From positions 2,046,001 to 2,110,000 of the forward strand of contig CBDFKK010000008.1 in NCBI GenBank assembly GCA_965248815.1: a stretch of DNA of 64,000 nucleotides, read 5' to 3'. Shown piece after piece: positions 7,625 to 16,868 of the stretch (its first letter is position 1; each line of letters begins with the position of its first letter). Origin of the DNA: CBDFKK01 sp965248815 (GTDB lineage: Bacteria; Pseudomonadota; Alphaproteobacteria; SMXP01). A program made the translations under genes and the position numbers. Below the pieces are notes generated by a model. The model ran no database searches and was not told where the DNA came from. It saw nothing but the letters and a program-made list of their open reading frames with translations.

Positions 7625-8948
7625 GCTTGGCGCCCTGGGTTTTGGATGGTACGGCCACGGCGCGCGCGCGCAAGAAATGTCCGATTCGTGTGACCACAGA
7701 GTGGGCAACTTCGGACTTTGGAAGTTGCGGCCAGGCCTCAGCTCCTTCACCGGTGATGAGGTGCACTTGATTGGTGTCGCCGCCCATGGTGTTGGTGCCG
7801 AGGGCCACGCTGTTGGCAACCATCCAGTCGCAACCCTTTGTGATGCGTTTTTGGGTCGCCTGATCAATGAGATTTTCAGTTTCAGCGGCAAAGCCGACAA
7901 CCAGTGGCGGCCGGTCCTTACTACGTATACTGATGGATTTCAAAATGTCGGGATTTTTTTCAAGGCGAAGTTGCTTAGGCGCCGTCGCGCCCATTTTAAG
8001 TTTTTGGGACGCTTGAGTGTTCGCGCGCCAATCGGCGACCGCAGCGGCGCAAACGGCAACATCAACGGGCAGTGCATGCTCGCAGGAGGCCAGCATCTGC
8101 TCGGCAGTTTCGACGCGGATTGTTTTGACACCTTTGGGATCGTTGAGCGCTACCGGCCCGGACACAAGAACCACCTCCGCGCCGGCCTCATTGAGCGCGC
8201 TGGCAATGGCGTAGCCTTGCTTGCCGCTTGACCGGTTGGCGAGGTAGCGCACGGGGTCAATCGGCTCCCAAGTGGGGCCCGCAGTCACGAGGGCGCGATA
8301 ACCCATAAGCGGTTTTGCATCACCCTGCGCGCCGCCCCGCCGAAGTTTTGTGACGCGGCCGTTTTGCTTTTCAAAGTGTCCGGCAATGGCTTTGCGGATT
8401 TCTTCAGGCTCGGACATGCGTCCCAAGCCAAACTCGCCGCATGCCATGTCCCCTTCATTGGGCCCGATGACGCCCACGCCGTCCTCGGTCAGCTGTTTTA
8501 AATTGCGCTGAGTGGCCGGGTGTTCCCACATGCGCACATTCATGGCTGGCGCGATGAATACAGGCTTGTCGGTTGCGAGAAGCAGGGTTGTTGCTAGGTC
8601 CGTTGCGAGGCCAGCCGCTATTTTGGCCATCAAGTCGGCAGTGGCGGGTGCGACCACAATCAAGTCGGCGTCGCGCGAAAGTTGGATATGGCCGATCTCG
8701 GTTTCATCGGTCAGGTCAAAAAGGCTCTGGTAGATCTTCTCGCCGGTCAGACTTGCCACGGACAAGGGTGTCACAAATTGGGACGCTGCCTCGGTTAAGA
8801 CGGCACAGATGGTGCATCCATCCTCCCGTAAGCGGCGGATTAGCTCGAGTATTTTGTAGGCGGCGATGCCGCCTCCCAATATGAGAATTATTCGCTTAGC
8901 TGATGTCACCGTTAACCTTGTCTTCAGAAAGGATGGTAAATCGGGCAA
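7614..8948 (-). CDS. coaBC: CoaBC, bifunctional phosphopantothenoylcysteine decarboxylase/synthetase
   Basis: A 444-residue bifunctional enzyme. The N-terminal flavin decarboxylase half has ILILGGGIAAYKILELIRRL and the PAMNVRMWEHPATQRN segment with the catalytic His/Asn region. The C-terminal synthetase half has ALVTAGPTWEPIDPVRYLANRSSGKQGYA. It makes 4'-phosphopantetheine for CoA. The ATG at 8948 adds 13 residues relative to a GTG (TSAKRIILI) at 8909; either is possible. It overlaps dut by 11 bases, a pairing common in proteobacteria. Confidence 0.93.
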   Translation of the reverse strand: MPDLPSFLKTRLTVTSAKRIILILGGGIAAYKILELIRRLREDGCTICAVLTEAASQFVTPLSVASLTGEKIYQSLFDLTDETEIGHIQLSRDADLIVVAPATADLMAKIAAGLATDLATTLLLATDKPVFIAPAMNVRMWEHPATQRNLKQLTEDGVGVIGPNEGDMACGEFGLGRMSEPEEIRKAIAGHFEKQNGRVTKLRRGGAQGDAKPLMGYRALVTAGPTWEPIDPVRYLANRSSGKQGYAIASALNEAGAEVVLVSGPVALNDPKGVKTIRVETAEQMLASCEHALPVDVAVCAAAVADWRANTQASQKLKMGATAPKQLRLEKNPDILKSISIRSKDRPPLVVGFAAETENLIDQATQKRITKGCDWMVANSVALGTNTMGGDTNQVHLITGEGAEAWPQLPKSEVAHSVVTRIGHFLRARAVAVPSKTQGAKRGQ

Positions 8949-9038
8949 AATCGGCCTCTGAGATGACCTCTAAAGTATATAATGGTCATCCAGATAAAGA
9001 GTAGCTCGAACATCCTATAGAGCTCTTGGGTAAATGCG

Positions 9039-9335
9039 ATGGTAATTAGTGGAAAGTTCGACCCCTATACATGGGTCACGCAGCGACAAAAGGGGCGCAG
9101 CCTCTACTTTGTGGATAATGGCCTCTCGCCAGGTCTCATTGCCGCCATTAGTTATGCTGCTTTGATGGCGTATTTCGGCAGCGAGTCCTCGCCCTATTTG
9201 AATGCGGCTATTTTCGCCGCTTTCACCACACCCATTTATGTTTGGATCAGTCACCGGGTGTGGGAGGCTAATGAAGACGCCTTGGCGACATTTATTGTCG
9301 AGCGCGCCCAGTTCTTGAGCGGAGACGACGACTAA
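9039..9335 (+). CDS. Small membrane protein of unknown function
   Basis: 98 residues. A hydrophilic N-terminus (DPYTWVTQRQKGRSLYFVDN) is followed by two hydrophobic stretches around residues 31-48 and 55-70, then an acidic tail ending SGDDD. I do not recognise the family. It is divergent from coaBC and convergent with ubiB. No Shine-Dalgarno of note precedes the ATG. A perfect DnaA-box-like word lies inside it (9110-9118), probably by chance. Confidence 0.55.
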   Translation: MVISGKFDPYTWVTQRQKGRSLYFVDNGLSPGLIAAISYAALMAYFGSESSPYLNAAIFAAFTTPIYVWISHRVWEANEDALATFIVERAQFLSGDDD

Positions 9336-9369
9336 AGTCCGGCGGCCATTCCCCCGACGTGAGCCGGAT

Positions 9370-10974
9370 CTAAAAGATCGTCGCGACCGCAATTACCGTA
9401 AGCGCTGCGGCCCCAATCCATACCCCGACACGAAGCGACGCGTTTTGGGCCGTATCGGCTTGGGCAATGGCTTCGGCCGTGTCCGGGTGCAAACGCAATC
9501 CGTCGGCGCTCACCATGGCGGCGATGTTTTCAGCTTTGCGCAAGGTTTCGGGCAGCTGGCTAAGCGAGCGACCGATCGATGCGGCCCCTTCGGCCGCTTC
9601 TCTGAACCGTGCCTCAGGTCCTAATTGTTGGGCCATCCAATTTTCGACGATCGGGTGCGAGACCCGCCAAATATCAAGATGAGGGTCGAGGTCGCGCGCT
9701 ACGCCTTCAACCACAACCATCGTCTTTTGTAACAACACCAATTGGGGCTGCAGGTGCATGTCGAAAATTTCAGTGACTTGAAATAACTGCGCCAAGAGCC
9801 GCGCCATGGAAATCTCTGAAGCGTCGCGCCCAAAGATGGGCTCACCTATGGAGCGCAGGGCCTGAGAAAAGGCGTCCTTTGATTGAGAGGCCGGCACGAA
9901 GCCTGCGTCAAAATGCACCTCGGCCAAACTTTCATAGTCGCGGGTCAAGAATCCAAGCAAGATTTCGGCAAGATAGCGGCGTGTTTGAAAGTCGAGCCGG
10001 CCCATAATGCCGAAGTCAACCGCCACGATGCGCCCGTCCTTGTCGACAAACAGATTACCCGGATGCAAGTCGGCGTGGAAAAAACCGTCGTCGAGAGCCT
10101 GGGTCAGAAAAACTTCCATAAGGTTTTGCGCGAGAACGTCTGGTGCGTGCCCTTCGCTCACAAGTGTTGCGCGATCTCCGAGGGGTATTCCGTCCACCCA
10201 GTCCAGCGTCATGACCCGCTGGCTTGTCAGCTGCCAATTGATCGCCGGCACGCCGAAATGAACGCGGCCCGCATTTTTCTCGGCAAGTTCCGATGCAGCA
10301 GCCGCCTCGAGCCGCAGGTCCATTTCCATTTCAACGCTCGCGCGAAGCGTCTTTAACAATTTAACCGGCTCCAATCGGCGTAGGCTCGGTTTATATCGCT
10401 CCGCCAATTGGGCGGCCCAATCCAAGGCCGCGAGGTCCTTTTCGAATGCGGTCTCGATGCCTGGGCGCAGTATTTTTACCGCGACATCGCACCCTGGCTC
10501 ATCGGTTTGGGTTACACCCGATAGCGAAGCTCTGTGAACTTGCGCAATGGATGCGGCGGCTACTGGATTTTCGAATTTCGAAAAGAGTTCGTCGACCGGT
10601 TTGTTAAATTCGGCTTCCACAGCCCTGCGTGCCTCAGCCATGGAAAACGGCGGCAGCCGGTCTTGCAATCGTTTGAGGTCATGGGCCAAATCCGGACCGA
10701 GAATGTCTGGCCGCGTGGCTAGGAATTGCCCCAGCTTTATAAACGAAGGGCCAAGTGAATGGAGCGCTGCGGTCAACCGTTCACCAGCCGAAGCGTCAGG
10801 GGTAAGGTCTTCGTCCTTTGTGTGTCCGCCCGGCCATAGCCGCGCCACCTTCCCAAAGACTTTAACCGATGCGGGGATGCGATCGGAAAACTCGTGGGGC
10901 ACCAAGGCGTCGTATTGCGCCAAGACGCGCATCGCTTTTAGAAGCCGAACGGAATGTCGAAGCGCTTGGAACAT
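9370..10974 (-). CDS. ubiB: UbiB, atypical kinase required for ubiquinone synthesis
   Basis: A 534-residue member of the ADCK/UbiB family. The KxGQ motif is in PSFIKLGQFLATRPD and the Ala-rich nucleotide loop in AAASIAQVHRA. The lysine is in VAVKILRPG, the catalytic loop in FFHADLHPGNLFVD and the metal-binding motif in AVDFGIMGRL. A hydrophobic C-terminal anchor (VWIGAAALTVIAVATIF) places it at the inner membrane. It supports coenzyme Q biosynthesis, probably through its ATPase activity. It starts 16 bases after ubiE, so the two form an operon. Confidence 0.94.
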   Translation of the reverse strand: MFQALRHSVRLLKAMRVLAQYDALVPHEFSDRIPASVKVFGKVARLWPGGHTKDEDLTPDASAGERLTAALHSLGPSFIKLGQFLATRPDILGPDLAHDLKRLQDRLPPFSMAEARRAVEAEFNKPVDELFSKFENPVAAASIAQVHRASLSGVTQTDEPGCDVAVKILRPGIETAFEKDLAALDWAAQLAERYKPSLRRLEPVKLLKTLRASVEMEMDLRLEAAAASELAEKNAGRVHFGVPAINWQLTSQRVMTLDWVDGIPLGDRATLVSEGHAPDVLAQNLMEVFLTQALDDGFFHADLHPGNLFVDKDGRIVAVDFGIMGRLDFQTRRYLAEILLGFLTRDYESLAEVHFDAGFVPASQSKDAFSQALRSIGEPIFGRDASEISMARLLAQLFQVTEIFDMHLQPQLVLLQKTMVVVEGVARDLDPHLDIWRVSHPIVENWMAQQLGPEARFREAAEGAASIGRSLSQLPETLRKAENIAAMVSADGLRLHPDTAEAIAQADTAQNASLRVGVWIGAAALTVIAVATIF

Positions 10975-10990
10975 TCACTGGTCCGTTCAC

Positions 10991-11794
10991 TCAAGTGCGC
11001 CATGCGGAATGCAAAGCTGCGATGCCGCCACTTAGATTTCTAACTTGAATATTGGAAAACCCTGCGTCCTCGATCATGGCGGCAAAGGCCTCCTGATCTG
11101 GAAATCGCCGAATACTTTCGACTAGATATTGATAGGACGCGCGATCGCCGGCCACGGCCTCGCCAAGGCGCGGTAGAATATTGAATGAGTAGCCGTCGTA
11201 AATGTCGTCAAGACCGGGAACGACGACGGTCGAAAACTCGAGACACAGAAATCGGCCTCCGGGACGGAGCACGCGATAGGCCTCGCTCAAAGCGCGCGAG
11301 ATATCAGTGACGTTCCTTATACCGAAGGCAATGGTGTAAACGTCAACGGCATGGGTGCTCAGGGGCAGTTGTTCGGCATCTCCGCATATCCAATTGAGCG
11401 CGGGCAGGAATCTAGCGTGACGTGCAGCGCGGACGCGCCCGACCTCCAACATGGCATCAGTAATGTCGCAGACAAACATTTGAGGTAAGGCATTATTTGC
11501 GCCCGGCCGCACGCGTTCAAGGATGCGAAAGGCGATGTCGCCCGTGCCGCCGGCCACATCCAAATAAGTGCGGCCCGGTTGCGGCGCCAACCAATTGACC
11601 ATGGCGCTCTTCCAGAGTCGATGAACGCCTCCCGACATGAGATCGTTCATCAGGTCGTACTTGGGCGCGACCGCGTCAAACACTGAGCGGACGAGATTAC
11701 TTTTCTCATGCGCGGGAACGCGCTTGAACCCGAATGGGTACAGCGGCTCGTGATCCTTCTTAAGTGACCGGGGAGTGGCCTTATTGTCTGCCAT
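10991..11794 (-). CDS. ubiE: UbiE, demethylmenaquinone/2-polyprenylbenzoquinol methyltransferase
   Basis: About 267 residues. UbiE signatures are visible: KYDLMNDLMSGGVHRLWK, the SAM-binding YLDVAGGTGDIAFRIL, and RVLRPGGRFLCLEFS. It C-methylates the quinone ring in ubiquinone (or menaquinone) synthesis. The reading frame is open to 11920, but the ATG at 11794 (MADNKATPRS) gives the usual length; an ATG at 11806 is also possible. It is divergent from mutM, as in many alphaproteobacteria. Confidence 0.93.
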   Translation of the reverse strand: MADNKATPRSLKKDHEPLYPFGFKRVPAHEKSNLVRSVFDAVAPKYDLMNDLMSGGVHRLWKSAMVNWLAPQPGRTYLDVAGGTGDIAFRILERVRPGANNALPQMFVCDITDAMLEVGRVRAARHARFLPALNWICGDAEQLPLSTHAVDVYTIAFGIRNVTDISRALSEAYRVLRPGGRFLCLEFSTVVVPGLDDIYDGYSFNILPRLGEAVAGDRASYQYLVESIRRFPDQEAFAAMIEDAGFSNIQVRNLSGGIAALHSAWRT

Positions 11795-11993
11795 GTCCAA
11801 AACCATAGCCCAGGGCTTGCGGCGAAGCCACTTTGCAACCGCGGCATGATAGCGCGCCGCGCGCCTCGTAAACCGAGGGAAGCAGCGCGGCTTTGTGATG
11901 AGCCCGGGGGCATGAAACACAGCCGACTATGTGGCAATGTGGACCCAAGTCATGAGATCACTGGGCCCATTTGGGCGAGAGTCGCAAAGCACG

Positions 11994-12884
11994 ATGCCTG
12001 AGCTGCCTGAAGTTGAAACGGTACGAAAGGGTCTATCGGATTGTTTGGCCGGCAGGCGTATTACCCGCGTCACGCAACGCAGGCCCGATTTGCGAATACC
12101 GTTTCCCGACGCATTTACGGAACGACTTGAAGGCCGCCGCGTGCTTTCGGTCGGCCGGCGCGCAAAATATTTGCTGATTGAGTTGGACGACGACACGACG
12201 CTCATTGCGCATTTGGGAATGTCCGGTCGCTTTTCTTTTTACGATATTGACGATTGGGCCCGGAAACCGGGAAGCCGCCGTTTCAACGGACCGGCGAGCG
12301 CCAATGGGGTCGCGCCCGGCGAAGGCACGCACGACCATGTTGTTTTTGATCTTGAAGGGGGTATGCGGGTCGTCTTTACGGATCACCGGCGCTTCGGGTT
12401 AATGACGTTGGCCGAAAACGGTGCGCTGGCGGCCCATCCACTTCTAAAAGATATTGGCGTTGAGCCCTTGGGCAACCAACTCAATGCCCCTTATTTGAGC
12501 ACGGTATTTAAAGGCAAGAAAACGCCTATTAAAGCAGCATTGCTCGACCAGAAGTTAATTGCTGGGCTCGGCAACATCTATGTTTGTGAAGCGCTTTATC
12601 ATGCGCGCGTGTCGCCGCGTCGTCAGGCTCGTACAGTTCCAGGACGGCGCGCCGAACGTTTGGTTGTGGCCATCAGGCAGGTTCTGTGCGACGCCATTGA
12701 GGCTGGCGGCTCGACATTGCGGGACTATGTCAATACCGACGGCGAGTTTGGTTACTTTCAGCATTCATTTGCCGTCTACGACCGCGCCGGCGAGCCGTGC
12801 TTAACACCGGGCTGCAATTCCCAGGTCCAAAGGATCGTTCAAAGCAACCGCTCGACGTTTTTTTGCTCGGCCTGTCAACGCTGA
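11994..12884 (+). CDS. mutM: MutM/Fpg, formamidopyrimidine-DNA glycosylase
   Basis: A 296-residue bifunctional glycosylase/AP lyase removing 8-oxoguanine. The start is fixed by the obligatory N-terminal PELPEVETV, where Pro2 is the nucleophile and Glu3 the acid. The conserved Lys follows in GRRAKYLLIEL. The C-terminal zinc finger is intact as C-x4-C-x16-C-x2-C (CLTPGC ... CSAC). The frame continues upstream to 11931 but those residues are not part of the enzyme. Confidence 0.95.
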   Translation: MPELPEVETVRKGLSDCLAGRRITRVTQRRPDLRIPFPDAFTERLEGRRVLSVGRRAKYLLIELDDDTTLIAHLGMSGRFSFYDIDDWARKPGSRRFNGPASANGVAPGEGTHDHVVFDLEGGMRVVFTDHRRFGLMTLAENGALAAHPLLKDIGVEPLGNQLNAPYLSTVFKGKKTPIKAALLDQKLIAGLGNIYVCEALYHARVSPRRQARTVPGRRAERLVVAIRQVLCDAIEAGGSTLRDYVNTDGEFGYFQHSFAVYDRAGEPCLTPGCNSQVQRIVQSNRSTFFCSACQR

Positions 12885-12962
12885 ACGCGGGACCCGCGAC
12901 CATGGTACGGCGTGACGGCGCGCCGATCTTCGTATAGAAAAGCCGAAACTTAAGGATACGCG

Positions 12963-13739
12963 ATGGCCTACAAAACAATTTTGGTGGACACCGAGGCTTC
13001 GGTCGGCCTGATCACACTGAACCGGCCCGATGCCATGAACGCACTAAATAGTGAACTCATGTCAGAATTGACCGCGGCATTGGACGAGTACGAGGCTGAC
13101 GCAAATATTGGATGCATCGTGGTGACCGGATCGGTAAAAGCATTCGCTGCCGGTGCCGACGTCAAGGAAATGCAGTCGAAGAGTTTTGTCGATGTCTATA
13201 GAGAAGACTTTATCACGGCAAGGTGGGAACGCATCACACGGTGCCGCAAGCCGGTGATCGCAGCGGTATCCGGTTACGCCTTGGGCGGTGGTTGCGAACT
13301 TGCGATGATGTGCGACTTCATATTGGCCGCCGACAACGCCCGGTTCGGTCAACCTGAAATCACGTTGGGCATCATTCCGGGATCCGGAGGCACCCAGCGA
13401 CTGACGCGCTTTGTCGGCAAATCCAAAGCGATGGAAATGTGCCTGACGGGCCGCTTGATGGATGCCGAAGAAGCCGAACGGGCGGGCTTAGTCAGCCGCG
13501 TTGTGCCCTTAGATGAGCTGCGCAACGAGGCGCTCAAGACGGCGACTAAAATTGCCGAAATGTCGCGCCCGGTGGTGATGATGGCTAAGGAGTCGGTCAA
13601 TCGGTCCTATGAGACAACGTTGGCCGAGGGCGTGCGCTTTGAGCGCCGGATGTTTCACTCCTTGTTCGCTTTGGAGGACCAAACCGAGGGAATGGAGGCA
13701 TTTATCGAGAAACGCAAGCCGCACTTCAAGAACCGGTGA
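12963..13739 (+). CDS. Enoyl-CoA hydratase (crotonase family)
   Basis: 258 residues. The oxyanion-hole segments FAAGADVKEMQ and YALGGGCELAMMCD are present. Both general acid/base glutamates are in register, in GQPEITLGIIPGSGGTQRL. These mark a true short-chain enoyl-CoA hydratase rather than an isomerase. It hydrates trans-2-enoyl-CoA in beta-oxidation. Position between mutM and rpsT is conserved in relatives. Confidence 0.93.
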   Translation: MAYKTILVDTEASVGLITLNRPDAMNALNSELMSELTAALDEYEADANIGCIVVTGSVKAFAAGADVKEMQSKSFVDVYREDFITARWERITRCRKPVIAAVSGYALGGGCELAMMCDFILAADNARFGQPEITLGIIPGSGGTQRLTRFVGKSKAMEMCLTGRLMDAEEAERAGLVSRVVPLDELRNEALKTATKIAEMSRPVVMMAKESVNRSYETTLAEGVRFERRMFHSLFALEDQTEGMEAFIEKRKPHFKNR

Positions 13740-13853
13740 TTGGTCGGGTGCGGCGGCCCTGAATTTGGGCATATTGACGCCTGGGCTCTGCCTGGCTATA
13801 ACCGCGCCCCTGCGTTAGGGCGATGAGATCGCCGAGACTAGGTGGCATGAGAA

Positions 13854-14120
13854 ATGGCAAATACGGCGTCTGCAAAGAAAGCGACCCGCAAGATAGAGCG
13901 TAAGACCCTGGTTAATCGCAACCGTCGCTCGCGCATTCGAACATTTGTGCGCACGGTTGAAGAGGCGATTGAGAAAGGCGATCAAGCTGGAGCAGTGGAC
14001 GCTTTGAAGTCCGCTCAGCCACAAATCATGAGAGCAGCCAGCAAAGGTGTCTATCACCGCAATACGGCAGCTCGAAAAATCTCTCGCTTATCGAAGCGCA
14101 TCAATAAGATGACCGCATAA
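13854..14120 (+). CDS. rpsT: Ribosomal protein S20
   Basis: 88 residues, strongly basic, with the S20 pattern NTASAKKATRKIERKTLVNR and a C-terminal helix NTAARKISRLSKRINKM. It binds 16S rRNA early in small-subunit assembly. AGGTGG lies just upstream of the ATG. It sits directly before the dnaA region, as is usual in this class. Confidence 0.95.
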   Translation: MANTASAKKATRKIERKTLVNRNRRSRIRTFVRTVEEAIEKGDQAGAVDALKSAQPQIMRAASKGVYHRNTAARKISRLSKRINKMTA

Positions 14121-14929
14121 CTTTTCGGTCAAACTTTCCTAATCAAAATTTGTTCAAAGTGTTTGCAGGGCGATTGCGTCCAGCGAAGCTTGCAACGTGC
14201 ATGCAAATTGTCGCATGTGAATGCACATGAAATGATTGGCGCATATAGTTCTATCGTCTTTCGAACTCTCCCAAAGCAGCAACTGTATTTCATCATCCGG
14301 GCTAGTACGTTGGTGTTTAGTGCGTGTAGGATAATTGATAAGTTGTCATTGCAGCTGCGCAAAAAAAACTTCGAAGTCGAAAAAGTTTTTGCAAGCAATT
14401 TTTTTTTGACGTTCTGCATTCATACCTATTGCTTCGCTCCTAAAGTTGGGTCTATTTTATCGACCGTCGATGGGGTGAATTAAACATACAAATTCGAACG
14501 ACGACAAAAGTTACGCGCCCTGACGAGAAGTAGATGGTTCTCTTGTCCGTTGCTACGGACCCGACAGTTTAAAACATAAAATGAGTTAGCCCCGCATTGG
14601 TTTGAGTGGGGGCATAAAATCCGCTCCACAAAGGTCTTGGATCGGGAAGGGTGTCGTGCGCTTCGCTGGGAGGATTCGTTGTGAAACTTGAAGCAGTTAT
14701 TTTCATTACTTTAGCTTTCAGTTTCCGTCGACTAACCACTCGCGTAAGACGCTATCAGGACCGCCTTCTCAACTAACTAGGAACGGATTGCGGTGTGGGC
14801 CTTCACAAACTGTTCGGCCCGGCGAAGTGTTAGATGATCAATTCGGCCTCGAGTGTGTTGATGGGGCCGCAAATTAAAATAAAAGGTTACCGCTTGCGGT
14901 GAAGTGCCGCGGGTAAGGAGCAGCGAGAG
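14121..14929. other. Gene-poor AT-rich region between rpsT and dnaA
   Basis: 809 bases without a convincing standard gene. The part 14340-14420 is rich in A and T runs (for example eight A at 14362 and a long T run near 14400). I found no clear cluster of DnaA boxes (TTATNCACA), so I do not call oriC. The region must hold the dnaA promoter and leader. A Shine-Dalgarno (GGTAAGGAG) precedes dnaA. A possible 31-codon ORF is described separately. Confidence 0.5.
14681..14776 (+). CDS. Possible 31-residue hydrophobic small protein in dnaA leader
   Basis: GTG start preceded at six bases by GGGAGGA, a good Shine-Dalgarno. The encoded peptide has a hydrophobic N-terminal stretch (VIFITLAFSF) and a basic tail (RRLTTRVRRYQDRL), like a small membrane protein or a leader peptide. 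There is no homology I can recall. It could be chance. Confidence 0.25.
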   Translation: MKLEAVIFITLAFSFRRLTTRVRRYQDRLLN

Positions 14930-16489
14930 ATGCGGACTGTCGGCGGGTTTGATCCGAGTGAACATCAGAGCGAAGTTTGTCCCATGCCGGTCATAGAGCC
15001 GGAAGCGGAGTGGGAAAGAGTTTGCACGCATATGAAAACAGAGCTTGGCCCAGAGGCTTATTCCTCCTGGTTCAACTCTGTGCGGCTGCATGAACGGGTA
15101 GACCACCGCGCAATTATCTCGGTTCCTTCGCCGTTCAGGCGGGATTGGATTATTGCGCATTACGAAGATCGCCTTCGATTCTTTTGGGGGCGAGAGAACC
15201 CGCAGGTGACGACGATTGAATTTGTGGTCGGCAACCAGTCCCACGCAACGAATGAGAACGTACAGCCGGAGCAAACCAAATCCCCTGCTCCGGTGACAGA
15301 GGAGGCCAAACAAGCGGGTCGGGCGCCGCGGCAAAGAAATCCTGAACGGTTTTCAGGTTCGGTCGCGGCGTCCCGCCCCGCGCAACAAGCGTCGGCAGGC
15401 AATTTGGCGCGAAAGCCGTTTGATTTTGAGGAATTGGGCAATCTCTCGTTGGGCACGCCGCTTAATGCCCGCTGCACATTTGATAATTTTGTAACTGGCC
15501 CCTCGAACGAGTGGGCCGTTGCCGCTGCCAGGCAAGTCGCCAACACGGGCGACGTCGCGTTCAACCCCCTCTATCTCTACGGTCATGTCGGTCTTGGTAA
15601 GACCCACCTGCTCCAGGCTATCGCATGGGAATTGCGGCTTCGGTTTCCTGGGCGACGAGTTTTATACCTCTCCGCTGAACACTTTATGTACCAATTTGTG
15701 CGGGCGCTTAGAGGCAAAGACATGTTGGCCTTTAAAGATGTGCTTCGAACGGTTGACGTTTTGCTGTTGGATGACATCCATTTCATTGCGAATAAGGCCT
15801 CAACCCAAGAAGAGTTCTTCCATACCTTCGATGCCTTGATCGGCCGTAATCATCAAATCGTAGTTTCGGCAAAAGTGCCGCCATCGGATCTTTGCGGTAT
15901 TGACGAGCCAATTCGGTCACGATTGGAACAGGGACTGTCGGTCCTCATCAAACCCACGAACTACGATTTGCGATTGGGAATATTGAAACAAAAGGTCGGA
16001 TTGGTCCGGCGTGACTCAACACACCCGCTCGACATTCCCGATGAAGTTATTCAATTTCTTGCTCGACGTTGTGTCGACAATGTTCGATTATTGGAGGGGG
16101 CGCTCAATCGTCTAGTTGCACAAACTGAATTGGTGGGCCGCCCGATCTCGTTAGCCATGACCAAAGAAGTCTTGAGTGATCTCTTGCGATCGACTGAACG
16201 AAGAATAACCATCGATGAAATTCAGCGCTGCGTAGCAGATTATTTTCAGCTGCGCATGGCCGATATGCTGTCTTCGCGAAGGCCGCGCGAAATTGTCCGC
16301 CCGCGTCAAATAGCGATGTATTTGTGCAAACAGCTGACGACCCGGTCTCTGCCTGAAATCGGTCGCAAGTTCGGCAATCGAGACCACACGACTGTGTTGC
16401 ACGCAGTACGGAAAATCGACGAACTTCGGCAAAATGACAAACGGATCGATGACGACGTCGACCAGCTCTCGCGGCGTTTGGCCGCCTGA
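14930..16489 (+). CDS. dnaA: DnaA, chromosomal replication initiator
   Basis: 519 residues. An N-terminal interaction domain (WERVCTHMKTELGPEAYSSWF) is followed by a variable linker and then the AAA+ domain. Walker A is YGHVGLGKTHLLQA and Walker B is VLLLDDIHF. The C-terminal DNA-binding helix has the signature NRDHTTVLHAVRKI. It melts oriC and loads DnaB. The ATG at 14930 has GGTAAGGAG in front. Genes dnaN, recF and gyrB follow in the classic order. Confidence 0.97.
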   Translation: MRTVGGFDPSEHQSEVCPMPVIEPEAEWERVCTHMKTELGPEAYSSWFNSVRLHERVDHRAIISVPSPFRRDWIIAHYEDRLRFFWGRENPQVTTIEFVVGNQSHATNENVQPEQTKSPAPVTEEAKQAGRAPRQRNPERFSGSVAASRPAQQASAGNLARKPFDFEELGNLSLGTPLNARCTFDNFVTGPSNEWAVAAARQVANTGDVAFNPLYLYGHVGLGKTHLLQAIAWELRLRFPGRRVLYLSAEHFMYQFVRALRGKDMLAFKDVLRTVDVLLLDDIHFIANKASTQEEFFHTFDALIGRNHQIVVSAKVPPSDLCGIDEPIRSRLEQGLSVLIKPTNYDLRLGILKQKVGLVRRDSTHPLDIPDEVIQFLARRCVDNVRLLEGALNRLVAQTELVGRPISLAMTKEVLSDLLRSTERRITIDEIQRCVADYFQLRMADMLSSRRPREIVRPRQIAMYLCKQLTTRSLPEIGRKFGNRDHTTVLHAVRKIDELRQNDKRIDDDVDQLSRRLAA

Positions 16490-16868
16490 ATGGGGGTCTT
16501 GGGGCAAGCTAATGTGGCTGAAAAGGGGTCTGCTGGCGCGCGCAATTTGTACCGGCGTCAGTGTTAGTTTTGGGTCCTCCGGGCCGCTCGGTCGACGGTG
16601 TTAATCGATCTGAATAAACTTTTATTTTCATGCGGTTACGGCGCGCCCTAAAAGCATGCCGCGGCGCAAAAAATATAAGCTTTGGCGCAGTCTTCCTGCT
16701 ATAATTTTAATGAGAGATTCGGGGCCTTTTTGGCTCAAAAGGTCGGTCGATTTCCAGCGCCGATCATTTCATCGTGCTCCTCACTGCCCTGCTGGCAATT
16801 ACCGTTATGAGGTTTGCCTCAGGAGTTCGTGTCCTCCAACTAATGTGCAACTTGACGACCAGAAAAAA
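16490..16868. other. dnaA-dnaN intergenic region
   Basis: 379 bases. The dnaN reading frame is open from 16656, but those 71 codons do not resemble a sliding clamp, so they are leader. TATAAT at 16700-16705 could be a -10 element; I do not see a matching -35 at 17 bases. Confidence 0.4.

Noticed and set aside
7625..7900. N-terminal extension of Dut
   Set aside because: The extra codons are an out-of-frame shadow of coaBC; the GTG at 7624 gives the family length.
9110..9118. Perfect DnaA-box word TGTGGATAA
   Set aside because: Single copy inside a coding region; a related word at 3832-3840 is also isolated. No cluster, so no origin call.
14163..14483. 106-codon plus-strand ORF before dnaA
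   Set aside because: AT-rich composition with low-complexity runs, no ribosome-binding site, no recognisable domain; likely chance.
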